A stretch of DNA of 64,000 bases, taken from the NCBI GenBank assembly GCA_025093985.1, contig JACAAK010000001.1, positions 868,001 through 932,000 on the forward strand, given 5' to 3'. This document shows positions 1 through 12,004 of this stretch, piece by piece (the stretch's first letter is position 1; the number at the start of each line of letters is the position of its first letter). A program made the position numbers and the translations under genes. Origin of the DNA: Calvatia gigantea. Its lineage: Eukaryota; Basidiomycota; Agaricomycetes; Agaricales; Lycoperdaceae. Under the pieces are notes generated by a model, which was not told the origin of the DNA, did no database searches, and saw only the letters and a list, made by a program, of their open reading frames with translations.

Positions 1-652
1 GCAGCAGTGTGACGATTTCTGACCCTCCTGATAAGTAATGGAAGGGAAATGACAGGCAGGGTGGCAGGATAAGTATATGTCGAAGCCTCCGGTCCCAGTC
101 ATACTTTGATTACATTTGAACGGTGAATGCCGGCGAGTAATTGTTGAAGAATTTAGACTCGGATTAACCACTAGCAGACACTTGTAGACACTTGTCAAGA
201 TTTATAGATTATGGGCGTTATTTGAAGCCTCGATAGTTTAGACTTTACCTAGGAGATCTTTCAGAGAAAGTGCTGTCAATGAAGCTCAGATACTCCCATC
301 ATGACCGTGCAATTCGCAAGAGAGACCAGGCGCCCGAACGGCGGATACCACTCTCCGTTGCTCCCAGGGGAGCATCAGTGATTGCTCATAAAAATGCAGG
401 CTGATGCCAGATAGTCTTGAGACAATGGGTGATGTCAATGACCGGCTGATGGCAACGAGCGCCCAGGACCCTGAGGCCTGAGCGGGACAGTTAGGCGCTG
501 GGCTGAGAAAGGTGGGTTCCACGAGGCGGCTTGGCTTGGTCAGTGGTTGGTCCTTTCGGAGTATCGTCATCCACTGGCCCAGGATGAGCATCGTGTCCAC
601 GTTATTTTCATCCCGGTCATCGTCTCGCATCAATGTCCGCTTCATCTTCCTT
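1..652. other. 5' flank, no gene seen
   Basis: No coding region is supported here. An open frame runs from about 512 into the next gene, but its first ATG that leads directly into a hydrophobic segment is at 653, so I treat 1-652 as promoter and 5' UTR. The opposite-strand frame at 286-786 is basic, low-complexity and overlaps the real gene. Confidence 0.5.
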
Positions 653-3600
653 ATGGACAACCTTCTCGCCATCGGCTTTGGTCTCGGCCTCCGCTTCGTC
701 GTCAATTCAACTTCGCCCCATGACTTCAGACTAGCGAGCACCTTAATCGGTCTTTGGGAGGGTGTCATTACCCTCCATTTTCTCAAGAAGATGCCAAAGT
801 CACCCGATCCCTATATCGCGTATGCCGTCCGCCTTTTTGTGGATTTTTTAGCCACAGAAAATTTAACTAGACTGGTCCTGGTTGTGATATGGACGGGACT
901 GGGCATGGTTCTTGCCGATATTGCGCCCGCGATCTGGCACGATGTCGGTGCCCACAGAATCTGGAGGCGGTTCCGTCGGGATATGTACTACATCTCCCGC
1001 TCTGTTCCTCCCCTTCCTTCCATACCTCCTCTCTTCCCTCGCGCTCGCGCTCGCGTTGTCCGCTTTTCTCCCGTAATAGAGCCAACGGAGATCAGCGAGA
1101 CGTTAAGCACACTCTCCCCAATTGCCGTCACCCCCACGACAGCTACAACTACTCGAATGGTTCCGCCACCTTCCGCTTCCCGACCTGCAAAGCGCCCAGT
1201 CCCAGGCAACTTCACTACCAGCGTCGCCTCCGAAACCGACACAGAAAGGGGCTCTGCTCTCGGTCTCCGTCAGGGCGCTGAACCCAGTGCCGCTGGTACC
1301 TCTCACATTCAATACACTATCCGCCTTCGTCGGCCCTCAATTGACTCTGGGAGCACTCGTACACCCGCATCTTCGGTTGACGACTCCAACCTTTCCTTCG
1401 ATGCTTCATCTGTGTCCACTGAGACCCCCAGCCAAGTTATTGAGATCGAGGAGGGCATCGAAGTGCCAGTCCGTAGCCGTGACAAGGGCAAAGGAAAAGA
1501 ACGTGCAGTCAGGAAAGATGACTCGGACACTCCCATCCAACAGCCCTTTGAACTTCCACCGACACCATCGGATTCGAACCGCCCTCACCTAAACCGCCGC
1601 CCTTCTTTCGTCCCTACGATCAGCGGTATGCCTTCCATTCCCGACTTCTTCGAGTCGGGGCTAGGCTCGGATTGGGAGAACATCAAGAAAGAGGAGGTCC
1701 AAGACTTGTCCACACTACCAGTGAAGGACTTCGATTCACCTCCTGCTCGTTATATTCCCCCTCCCTCGACCTATGAGCCTACACCACGGCCTACCAGCTT
1801 CGATCAGGACCTTTGGGACGATGTAAGCAACGCTGCTCCACCAACGCCTTACAAGGTCAGTAGCCTTTCCATCGATTCGTTCATTATTCGGTTCCCTAAT
1901 TTATTCCCACAGAGAACCTCGCCGAAACAACGAACTTCACGATCACCTCCCGTGACATCAACAACGCCAGTGACGATATCTATGATCCCAAAACCTGTCA
2001 AGAAGAAAAGGAAATCCGACCCTCCTCCGCCTCCACCGGTTCCTCAAACACCCTTGTATGGTAGTGTTTGGGATACGGAGGGAGACAGGCTACCGCCTCC
2101 TACCCCAAGTGTCCTTGCGAGGACTCCCATCTACGACCCAACTCTCGGCTTGAACAATAACAACGACAATGAAGTGGAAGTGCTGCCAGTGGATCCAATT
2201 CCAACACACCCTGGCAATACCGAAAATCAAGAACCTGTTCAACCTACAGATGTTGACGCCACGCAACAGCAAAACATCGCAGACGCAAGAACTGGATTTG
2301 GCGACCCCCGGGATGATTCCGTACCACTGCCGTCGCACCAGGAAGAGCAGCAGCAGGAGGTTCAACCGCAAGGCCAGGATATTCAATCTACCGTCCCCCC
2401 AACACCGCTTTCCCCAACACCGCAGTTTAAGCCTAAGGCCAACACTCCTACCCCTGGCCAGCAATCAAAGACGGTACCGCCTACACCTTGGCAGGCAGTC
2501 GAAAACAGTGCCCCCTACTCCTCAGCAGTCATCCAAAACAGTGCCACCTACTCCCAGGGAAAACGCAAAGACGGTGCCACCTACTCCTAAGGAAAGTGCG
2601 AAGACGGTACCATCTACTCCCAGGGAGAGTGCAAAGACGGTACCGCCCACTCCTAGGGAGAGTGCGAAGACGGTACCACCTACTCCCAGGGAAAATGCGA
2701 AGGCGGTACCACCTACTCCCAGGGAAAATGCGAAGACGGTACCATTTACTCCCAGGGAAAATGTGAAGACGGTACCACCTACTCCCAGGGAGGGCGCAAA
2801 GACGGTACCGCCTACTCCTCAACAACAGTCAAACACTGTTCCACCACTTCAGGATGAACAACGACAGGAGAGTCAACCCTCGATGCCTGAGCCCAAGCCC
2901 AAGACACCTCCTACACCTCTACAACAGTCTAAACCGGTGCCTCCCACTCCTCAGGTCAAGCCCAAGACGCCACCCACCGCGACGCCTCAACAACAGACCA
3001 AACCCGTGCTGCCCATCGCTACCCCCCAGCAACAGACCAAACCCGTACCGCCTACCCCTCAGCCACCGTTTGGAAATTTCCCTCCCACTCCTCAACAAAA
3101 AATGAAGAGTGTGCCTCCTACTCCTCATCTACCAACCCAACCCGTACTCCCCACGCCTCACCCAATACAACAATCCCAGGGCATGTTCGATGATTTCATG
3201 GATCAGATAAATGATTTAGGTCGAACCCCTACTTCTGAGATGCCTGATCCCACTGTTGCTACTCAGCGGCCACGCTTTGGTGATTTGGTTGACCTGGTAG
3301 GAGATGAGAACACCGCACAGGGTGGTCAAGGCGAATCGCCTGAGGCTCTTGGTGCTCGTGGCGAAAATAACGACGGGAATAACAATAACCAAAACGTTGA
3401 AGACCTTGGTGCGGGAGGTGACACTGGCGACGCCGGAGCCACAGGCGGAGGCGAACCGATCCAACTCGATGGACACAATAACCCTCTCTCGCCAGCTTCC
3501 TCGGCGTATAGCTCCGTTGCAGGTGTACCTTCTGAAATTAAGGAGCGGAATAAACAGGCTATCATTATTCGTGCGCAGATTGCTGAATTAGAGGAGACCA

Positions 3601-4173
3601 TTGAAGAGTTGAAGGCAGAGAAATTGAGGGCGGAGGGAAAAGAAGAATTGGATCCGTTAAGTGAGGAGAGCGTATTGAAGGAGAAGGAAATTCAAAGGGC
3701 AGAGAGAACATTGGAGAAGTTGAAAAAGAGGGCCCAGAAACGGCATCAGGCTGGTGAGTTGTTGTGTCCCGCAACGTTGTGGATGTCACTGACGATGATC
3801 TTAGCTCTTGAATCGACGCAATACCTTACTATTCCGAATGCACTTAACTTCGAATCTTCGTCCGTCAAAGACGCTGTCGCACGGCTTGAAGATGTGATAG
3901 GATTATTTTTTGGTCCCGAACGTAAAACTATTTCTCTGACGGTCTCGTTGCCGAAAGGCGGTCCCGGAAAGAGTATGAAGGAGGCGGTGAAAAAAGTTTT
4001 TGGCGAGTAAGTATAATGGTTTCTTTGATGGAAACATCGTCCTGATTGTCAATAGGTATGGCATAAAATCGACCGCCAAGATGGGCGGCGTGTCGGTGAA
4101 TGTCGCAGGTAGGACGTACAACACTATGATAGCCTCATTCCGGCAGCTCCATGCTCAAGTTGATGACTCATGA
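653..4173 (+). CDS. Proline-rich repeat membrane protein, unknown function; apparent +1 frame break
   Basis: I do not recognise a named family. From the ATG at 653 the protein opens with two hydrophobic stretches, an arginine-rich stretch (WRRFRRDMYY), then a long disordered Pro/Ser/Thr region. An array of about twelve 11-residue KTVPPTP units follows, then more Pro-rich sequence, a charged coiled coil (around 3530-3750) and a compact C-terminal domain. That domain has a weak Smr-like pattern (a helix, a KTISLTV strand, a GGPGKS loop, a helix), which is an inference only. Likely introns are 1856-1912, 3754-3804 and 4007-4055; splicing the last removes an in-frame TAA and leads to a stop at 4171. 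At about 2491-2497 the reading frame shifts by +1 inside the repeat, with TVPPTP units continuing on both sides and no plausible intron. One extra G (cagGcag) would explain it. It is either an assembly insertion or a true lesion. Confidence 0.6.
2465..2850 (+). repeat. Coding tandem repeat, ~33-nt unit (KTVPPTP)
   Basis: About twelve consecutive 33-nt units encode variants of S/A-K-T-V-P-P-T-P followed by REN, RES, KES or QQ. DNA identity between neighbours is high, especially 2570-2820 where 'ctcccagggaaaatgcgaag'-type segments recur. The array is bounded by looser Pro-Thr-Pro repeats to about 3180. Units drift in only a few residues (VPSTP, VPFTP, KAVPP), which suggests recent unit duplication or gene conversion. 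Confidence 0.85.
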
Positions 4174-4620
4174 CGATGACGAGAACCATGCTTCCGCTTT
4201 CTTATTCTGGATGTTAAGAATAACTCTCTTTGTGTCAGTTCCGGTCCCAACTAATGTGTTTTTACGTCTCTTGCCCTCTGCTTCAGTGGCACCTGGCTTC
4301 CACTTACCTTTCACTTTCCTGCTCTTGACCACAATCTGTATCTGGCATGGAGGATGGTGTGATGTCCCTTCTGACAGAATTATCCTTATTTTCTTGGAAC
4401 AAGAAATATCATTTTACATCTCTGAACATCAAGAACGCAGATAAATGAATTTCATAGCTCCAATCCTTCACCGACTTGCCTCAGTCATCCCTCAAACAAA
4501 CAGTATATATTGCCATGGGATAGCTAGAATACAAGTATTGGACCCGGAAGTGGTCGCTCACTATTCCGAGTGTCCAACGAGAAGGGAACAAATAACTCAA
4601 GAAAGAAAATTGACAGCATA
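4174..4620. other. Convergent intergenic spacer
   Basis: Lies between the 3' ends of the proline-rich gene (+) and the GH92 gene (-). The short open frames show no recognisable motif. Presumably both 3' UTRs. Confidence 0.5.
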
Positions 4621-7600
4621 TCACCGAGCTTGCGCAAACCCACCAGTCGAAATACTCTCCGGCACACCTCCCAAACAGCTATCTGCAGTGCTCTTGTCTG
4701 CTGTCAGCGTGATAACTACGTCTCCACCGACCCTGAAAACATCATAGAAGTCGAAATGGCACCTTGAGGCGCTTGGTTTCCCGTTGATAGTCACGCTCTC
4801 AACATATGCCGGAACGCCGGAAGGAATAACGCGTTGTACGGACTTCGAAGAGAAATTGGCCACGGTGACGGTAGTGCTGACGTTGAGGAAGGAGTTGTAG
4901 ATGGTGAATTTGGGTGTGAAGGGTGACAAGATAAGGAGTTGGGTTGTTGAAGGAACGGGATATAGCCCAAGGAGGTGGAAGCTGAGTAGGGAGGCCATGG
5001 CAGCTTGATCGTCGTTTCCTGGAAGACCTCCTGAGCCTGGGGTATTTTGAGTATGACAAATTAGATCTAGTAAAACATAGGACATACCAATGTTAAAGTT
5101 GTCGAATACGACTTTGCGGATACGGTCAACAGACATGGCGGGGTGATTGGCGTAGTGATAGCCAATTGGCGTCTGTTGCACGAAGTCAAGAAGAGTGGTG
5201 GGGTGATGGGGGAGTTGGACGCACCTGGAAGGAAGGCTCATTGCCCGCGAGGTAGTACCCTTGCTGCACAGAATGTTAGATGAATAACAATCACTTATTC
5301 CGAGCTTACATCAAAGAAGTGGTCAAGCCGACTGATAAATGTTGCCTGTGGAAGTAGGTGTTTCAGCGAACTTTCTACAACCTTTAGCACAACGACACTC
5401 ACATTACCGCCCATCAACTCGATTAAATGCGCAGTGTCGTGTGGCGCATACCTTGGTTCTGTTAGGTTTTTGGTATTGTGGTGAGCTGCAGTCTGGGCTC
5501 ACCAACTGTACTCCCAAGAGGACGATTCGTAGAAACCATTCTGGTTTGTTGATTGCAAAGAACATGCCCTAGTGTCGTTCGTATCCTTGGGAGAGCAATC
5601 TTTGGGATTATTGAAGAAAAATGTTCCATTCGAGTATCTTTTCTGCATGAACCCTACCAACACTGTCAGCTGATTGCCAAAGACCTTGTTTACCAATGAG
5701 GTGCTTACCTTTAAAGCCATCACTAGTCACTGAGGGATCCCAGACGTTGCGGTAGAACTGATACGGGATAAACGGAGGAGCAGATATATGGAGAGTAGGA
5801 TCCTTACAAGAGAACGGTTTGTATATCTGGCCTCATCATCCTCCTTACCCAAAAGTTGAGCAACTTGGCGAATGCCAAAGTCCTCAAATGCGTACTATTG
5901 CAAGTTGATTACTCGGGCACTACAGTTGATGGGATTCATTTACCTCAAGGGTTCGACTACCTTCACGGGTCTGTCGACCAGTACTGGACACATCCAACAC
6001 AGCGAATGGAACGTATCCAAACGTTCTACAATGCCAAGGCCGTTCAATATTGGCGGGGCGCAAGGGATATGTGTTTGTACTTACTTATAAACATTCACTT
6101 GTCTCCCTTGAGTGTTCCACTCAGGCGGATTCAACTCGCCATCTGCCAACAGAGCGGAGTATAACTCGTTCACATCTACGCCAAGTGTTGTAGCCTCGTT
6201 GTGGTAATTGACGGCAAAATGGGAGACAATGTTATCAGCACTCGATCCTGTATCATGGTAACCAATCGTGTATTTGATAGGGCTCGGCGAATACTTGCCT
6301 CCTTGGGTCCATCCCGGAAGGTTGTTCGCACGGCACTCAGGCATCCAACCATTCTTCCTCCATCCATCAATGTAGCTATCCACAATTTGGGCGAATTCAA
6401 CGGGAGAGTGAAGGGACATGAGCGGATAGAACGTTCTGAACTATCCAGGGATAAGTTGATGGGCTTAATTATGTCTTCCTGGGAAACTTACAGTGTCCCA
6501 ACTATGTATTCGAGGGTCAACGATACATTATATAGGAGGCATGAATCAAGCTCACCTGCAATACAATGAATCGAAGTAGAATGATTTCGTGCCAGCAAAC
6601 AGGCCTTGCGTCTCTCCTGTGGCGTTGTTCTGATGGATCAAAATATTAGCCAGCACAACTATCAAATAGTAAAGAGATCTCTCACAGGAGTCAACGAAGC
6701 ACGGTACAGTGAAGAATAAAGCATCTCCGTAACGTTTGGAGGAGTCCCCGCAACATCAATCTCGATCTTGCTCAACTTCTCCTGCCAAAGCACTTTGGCC
6801 CGCGCAGTGAATGTCGTCAAACGAGGCTGTACCAACTTCCTGCTCCGCGTTTGCGCATGCCTGGTCTTCCGACACAAATGAGATTCCGACTCGAATATTC
6901 ACTTGACGCGGATTGCTTGCGTAGGAGAACAATGCGCCCGATTGATAGACACCGCCAATAAGATTGAGCGAGAGGTTGAGGTGAGTCAGTCCTTGGCCTT
7001 TGGCGTCCATGCCAAAAGTGTCGCCCGTCCAGACACCGAACTCGTCTAGCTTCTGGTTGCCGTTATCGAGAAGATCATAACATGCAAAGGCTTGATAGTT
7101 GAATCTTGTAGGACCGAAGCTGAAATTCCAAACTTAGTATCTCTTTCACCATTATAGGAAAAGGTAGTATGACATCAGACACCGACCTGGAACCCCATCG
7201 ACCACCGATCGTGATCCTACCTTTTCCCGGATCAATATTCAGTTCCCCTCCGGCAAACGAGTTTGGTAAATCGTTAGCGAGGTCAAGGGCAAAGTAGGGT
7301 TTAGAATTGGAGGGGAAAGTGAACCTCTCTAAACCAGCACGACGAGTTGCAGTAGCCTCCATCCGGATATTGTTATCCAGAGTCAAGGAGAAATACCCGG
7401 GACTTGCATCTTTGTACACATCTACTCAGAGTATATCCGAGAACGAAAACGAATCAGGACGAACCGTCTGAATTCTTCTTCCTTAGGCGCTCACGAGCAT
7501 CGAGCGTTGTGGTGCAAGAATCAAACCCACGGGAACAAAGCAATGGCATAATTTCAAAGTTTCCATAAGTACCTAGTTTATCATATATATTCAATACCTG

Positions 7601-8206
7601 ATGCACAGTGTTGATTGGAGCACCTACCCAAAGACGACCCAGTTCCACTGTCATGCATAGGCGACAATCCACGAATCTTTTGGGTGACGTCGGCCACATA
7701 ACCTGATGCACGATTGACAATTATCCCTGATACTGCAATACACGGACGCACCAGCTGGAGCATAACCAGTCATATCGGTGGAGAATTTGACCTGTGTGCC
7801 AGAGCAACCTAATCAGTTTACTTAGAAATGATTCATTCGGACCAGCTCACCATGCCAAAAGGGATAGAGGCTCCTGGGCTAAGATGTTACGGGCTCATTT
7901 ATTAACACTCAGGGTGATGTTGGGAACCAGAATGTCAACACACCAAACATCACCAAAATTGTCTGAGAGTGGTTTAGTAACGGCTCAAAGCTGAAGACAA
8001 AATAAAATAGTTGCAACGCACCAGTGCCGATGAAGGGGTTGACGAACGCTGTATAGTCGGGTGTGCCCGAGTGGTTTGGGGAAGACGCATCTTGTATTGC
8101 TGCTGAGATACGTTTCTGAAGATCAGGTGAAGGCTGAGCGTAGACGAAAACTGTAAGGAGCTGACGAAACCAGCACAAATGCTGCTGAAAGAGAGTTTGT
8201 AATCAT
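4621..8206 (-). CDS. GH92 alpha-1,2-mannosidase, secreted
   Basis: Glycoside hydrolase family 92 (calcium-dependent exo-alpha-mannosidases acting on mannans and N-glycans). Spliced exons give, in order, VNPFIGTDNFGDVCPGASIPFGM, the GLSPMHDSGTGSSLG block, IRMEATATRRAGLERFTF, DGWRKNGWMPECRANNLPGW (about 6310), SADNIVSHFAVNYHNEA, NGFYESSSWEYSW (about 5500), and GLPGNDDQAAMASLL (about 5010), whose GNDD is the family's acidic signature. The Gly usual two residues after it is Ala here. At least ten short introns, for example 8021-7965 and 7943 to about 7890. The stop is 4623-4621. The ATG at 8206 opens a good signal peptide (MITNSLSAAFVLV...), but the mature start (VYAQPSPD) lies in the +1 frame, with the break at about 8155-8175 and no workable intron. 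Either one base is extra or the first exon is mis-seen. The rest of the gene looks intact. Confidence 0.9.
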
Positions 8207-8979
8207 CAATGGAGGGAGAGGATGAGAGAGAAAGAGCCGAAGTTGTCGCAACACAGATAGCAGAGATTTAGTACGCCACGTAGTATTTCCAGGAGCTTGA
8301 AGCAAGGAGAGGGGCCACTATCACAAGACTGGTAAGCCAACGCTCGGGTTCTGCAGGTTCCTTAGGGGAGCATACTTAAGGCCCTCAGAGGCCCATCCCC
8401 AGCGTATCCCTTGCTTCTCTTCTTTCATGACACCACAGTAAATTCACCGAATGCCAAATTGTGAATCTCACGGTGGATCCTGCGCAACGTGCTATGAAGG
8501 CCTGTTGCGGCAAAGGTACCGCGTGCATCAAGGAGCAGAATGGGAGAAGTTCCCAAAAATAAATTGAACAAAGCTTCATTAAGTACCCCGTGATAGGGGT
8601 GTTCTGTTTATAAGAGTGGCGGTATGGATAAATGTACGTGGTATAGCGATATGTTTGAAAGTGTGTGGGAGGACGGCGCACGCTCCAGGAAAAACGGAGG
8701 CGGTATAGTGGTCGTAGAAGGTTCCTATGAATATTCTTAGGGGGCCCAGGTGAGAGGGTTCCGTAAGCACGCGATAGACCTGCGAAGTTCGAAGTCGGGT
8801 GTCCGCTTAGGGGTTGTGCTTGCTAAGGTGGGCTACCACCTCATAACGGACCAGGTAAGCCCAAGCCACCCGATAATGACCGATTCTTCTCACGAAGCGG
8901 TGGGTACCTTCGAAGGCTATTGAATTTTAAGGATGAATCAGATTCATGAATGACAAAAGGGGAACATGTGCTTACATGT
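8207..8979. other. Spacer between GH92 and peptidyl-tRNA hydrolase genes
   Basis: Holds the GH92 promoter and the 3' end of the pth gene, both on the minus strand. Open frames here have no family motifs, and the candidate upstream ATGs meet stops within a few codons. Confidence 0.5.
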
Positions 8980-9650
8980 TTAACCATTCTTCCGCGCTAC
9001 TTGCTCGAGTTCTGCGAGGACAAGTTCCAACCCTTCCTTTCTCCAAAAGTTCTTCTCAGAGCTCGAGAGCCGACCGAGAACGTAGGTGGCCATGTCCGAC
9101 TTATCATAACCGACGCCAGCACGAAAGCGCCAGAAATTCTGTTCACCCCCCAGAGCTGAGATTATGCTTTTGACACCATTATGGCCATTTGCAGAGCCCC
9201 CTAACCGCACGACCAGTTTGGCTACATCGTGTTGAACGGAATCCGAAACGACAACAAGAGATTTGGGCTCCCTGCAAGTCTTCCTGTAAACAGCAGCCAC
9301 AGAAGGTCCAGAAATGTTCATTAACGATTCTATCCACATCGGTGAGATGGTGCGTGGGGCAAGATTTCTAAGAACCGAAAGGACGTACTGGACTTGAACA
9401 GAGTCAATGAGACCGGCGTCTCTCCAAGATGAACTTCGCTGTGGCCGGTATAACCGCCCCTTTGACTTTTCAAGTCAATTCCTAGTCTCCCAGCGAGGCA
9501 GTCAATGACGAGATGGCCAACACTGTTACCGGTGGTTAGGACCTTCTTACGCCGGTGATTTAGCGGAGGATCAAAATACCTATGCCGGGTAAGTGGGAAC
9601 GGTAGATTTCCAAGGCCGACAACAAGTAATTGAGGGATAGGAAGACCCAT
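8980..9650 (-). CDS. Peptidyl-tRNA hydrolase (Pth family)
   Basis: Cleaves the ester bond of peptidyl-tRNA released from stalled ribosomes; the bacterial-type enzyme in fungi is usually mitochondrial. The ATG at 9650 gives MGLPIPQLLVVGLGN, the Pth VxGLGN opening whose Asn is catalytic, followed across an intron by TRHSVGHLVID with the catalytic His. A second intron precedes KSLMNISGPSV (the family's MN.SG). Then come SDSVQHDVAKLVVRLGGSANGHNGVKSI (HD and GHNG motifs, with the catalytic Asp just before) and a short C-terminal helix. The TAA is at 8982-8980. The predicted size, close to 200 residues, is normal for the family. The N-terminus is short for a mitochondrial presequence, so location is uncertain. 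It is divergent from the PAQR gene. Confidence 0.92.
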
Positions 9651-10015
9651 TTCGTTTTGCCCAAAGGTCAAGGCGTTTGTACGAGGCTACAGAGGGAGCA
9701 GAAGGTCGGTATATGTACGGTCGAGCATGACTGGTTCTGAGTCCCCGTCGTCGTGTTACGCAAAGCAGGAATGGATTGACTTACCAACGACACGAAATGC
9801 CGACGTCGTCCGCTGAGTCAGTTGTTCTCAGCGCCTCCCAGTTGTCCAACAGTTCACCGCCATTTGAGGAGGAAGTACAATAACAACGGATCATTCCCAC
9901 TGCCACATTACATAATATATTTGGACTCCCATCAGTCGACGACTGGTCTGACATTTTCCACATGATAATATTTTGAACCCCTCTCTTCCCCCTCCACCCT
10001 CTGTTGTTCTTTTAG
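9651..10015. promoter_or_regulatory. Shared divergent promoter region (pth / PAQR)
   Basis: A 365-bp spacer separates the starts of two divergent genes. A pyrimidine-rich stretch (about 9978-10014, 'cccctctcttccccctcc') sits directly before the ATG at 10016, a common feature of fungal start regions. No specific factor site is claimed. Confidence 0.45.
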
Positions 10016-12004
10016 ATGTTAACATCAACGACGACAACTACGACGGCCACTTCCCCAACGAACAAACTCCGGTTGCGTCATGTTAGGCATGTGTCGAACT
10101 CCAGTCCAAAACTATCGCCTCTCCAACTTTGTAAATCCCTCCCCGCCCCGGTTGACACCCTTGACCTCTCTCGCGTGTCACCCACACGAACCCTCGCCTC
10201 CCTCCATTTCCTTGTCCTTTCTCACCTTTCCGACCTAGAACGATGTCTCTCTGAATTGGAGTCGCCTGATCTGGAAACCTGGAAAGCACGAGGAGAGATT
10301 AAAATAGAAGAGGCGCGTCAGTGGGCAAAAACAGCTCTGGAAATGCTCGACAGTATACGTGCGGATGTGCATTCACATCTCCCAGACATCCATTTCTCCG
10401 ACCTTGCATCAGTCGAGAGTTTCCTCAGGGCTCGCATACCTGAACTACCTGACTTACCTACCTTGGCCAATGTGCGCTCACACTTCCCTGAGATGCCAGA
10501 CGTGAGGTCACACTTGCCGGAACTGCCCCATCTTCCAGATATGGCTGAGATGCGCTCTCATTTGTTTGAGATGCCTTATCTACTCGACATGCACGATGTC
10601 CGAGCACACCTCCCCGACCTTGCCGATGTGCGCTCAAAATTGGATGATGTCCGGACCCGGTTCCAGGAGATAGATTTCAACACACCGTTGAATTATGTTC
10701 CGACACTCTCAGCGCACTTGCAGAAGCTCCATTCCCATTTATCCTCCGCAGAGTGTGAATTTACCAAGATCTTGGGTCCCTTCTCACTGGATCCAAGCTC
10801 ACTCCTGATCGAGGTTTTGGATGCACTAGTCTCATCAGAAATAACGACAGAATTTGTCAACGGCGAATCAGATTCCGAAGAAACAGAGAACTTCATCGAA
10901 AAGGCTACGCATGATGTAACCAGTGCAATCGAACGCTCTCTCGAAGGAGTGTCTCTTATCACATATCATGACCTCCCGCATGCTTGGAGGAACAACCCAT
11001 TTATTATGCATGGCTATAGGTACGTGCAATCCCGTTACTTTAATCATATACACTGATCTCGCCGGTAGATTTATACCAATAGAGCGATGGCCGCTTCTTA
11101 TTAAGTCCATCTTCATGCTGCATAATGAGACCCGTATGTCCTTCTGTTTCCCCTACTGGTTCATATATCTCACCGCCGTCGTGTTAGTCAACATTTATAC
11201 CCATATGATACCCCTCATTCTCTATATTCTCAACCTCACCTCTATAATCCGCAACCAGACATATTTCGATGCTCCGGAAGTATTCTTCATGGCCTTCGCG
11301 TCCATTTGTCTACTGGCTAGCACAATTTGGCATATCATGTCGGGCTGCGCACACCACCCAAGTATGGAACTTTGCGCACGCGTTGATTACGTCGGCATCG
11401 GCTGGCTCATCAGCGCTAGTGTTGGAACAGTTGTTCATTACGGGTTCCAATGCCATCCTACAATAGGACACGGATTCTTGGTTTTGTGTTTTTCGATGGG
11501 ATTGCTCGGTAATATACTCCCCTTCATGTCCTGGTTCAACGAATTTGAATACCGCGTACGTTCACCATTCCCCATTTTTCCCCTTTACTTACGTTTAAAT
11601 TGCAGTTCCATCGTATGGGCTTCTTCCTTGCGCTTGCCTTCTCAAGCATTGCACCATTATTCGGAATGGCGACCCTTCACTCTCACAAAGAAACGATAGA
11701 TTTCATCAGTACGTCCATTCATTCTATTTGTTCACTTCATCAACCTCATTTTCGTTACCACCAACCACAGCGCCGCTCTTCCCGTCTTTCGCTTCATATC
11801 TTATCGGACTCGCTTTTTACGCATATCACTGGCCAGAGCGTCACCTCCCGGAAAGCATTTCGCCGGTATCTGGACCGCATCGGTTGCAGCTCGCATGCGA
11901 TCTGGCATTGTCTTATTGTGCTTGCTGTGAGTCAGCATAAAAAAGGCATGCAGTCGATGAAGGAGGGACTGCAGTGCTTGGCAGAGTACGCATCGGATCT
12001 GTAG
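10016..12004 (+). CDS. PAQR / haemolysin-III-like membrane protein with a repeat-rich N-terminus; +1 frame break near the end
   Basis: The seven-helix PAQR family includes adiponectin receptors and yeast Izh proteins; fungal members act in lipid and zinc homeostasis. The family signature is split over exons: FIMHGYRFIPIERW, LHNETLNIYTHMIPLILY, ASTIWHIMSGCAH, DYVGIGWLISAS, then the C-terminal SSHAIWHCLIVLAV. The ~330-residue N-terminal extension is unusual, with tandem LPDL/VRSHLPE-type repeats. Predicted exons: 10016-11019, 11069-11133, 11188-11555, 11606-11708, 11771-12004. In the last exon, YLIGLAFYAYHWPERHLP and DRIGCSSHAIWH are both required but lie in frames offset by +1. The switch is at 11850-11862 ('cccggaaagcattt') with no GT-AG solution, so one inserted base or a real truncation is likely. 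Confidence 0.85.
10361..10662 (+). repeat. Degenerate coding repeat (VRSHLPEMPD-type)
   Basis: Within the first exon of the PAQR gene, an approximately 10-20-residue motif recurs: DVHSHLPDI, VRSHFPEMPD, VRSHLPELPH, MRSHLFEMPY, VRAHLPDLAD, VRSKLDDVRT. Leu, Pro and His spacing is kept while other positions drift. It precedes the first membrane helix, so it is probably cytosolic. Confidence 0.75.

Noticed and set aside
2465..2850. CRISPR-like regular repeats
   Set aside because: The units are contiguous, in frame and coding, without unique spacers, and the genome is eukaryotic.
8750..8870. Possible tRNA-like GC-rich segment
   Set aside because: No clover-leaf with matching acceptor arms and no good B-box could be found by eye.
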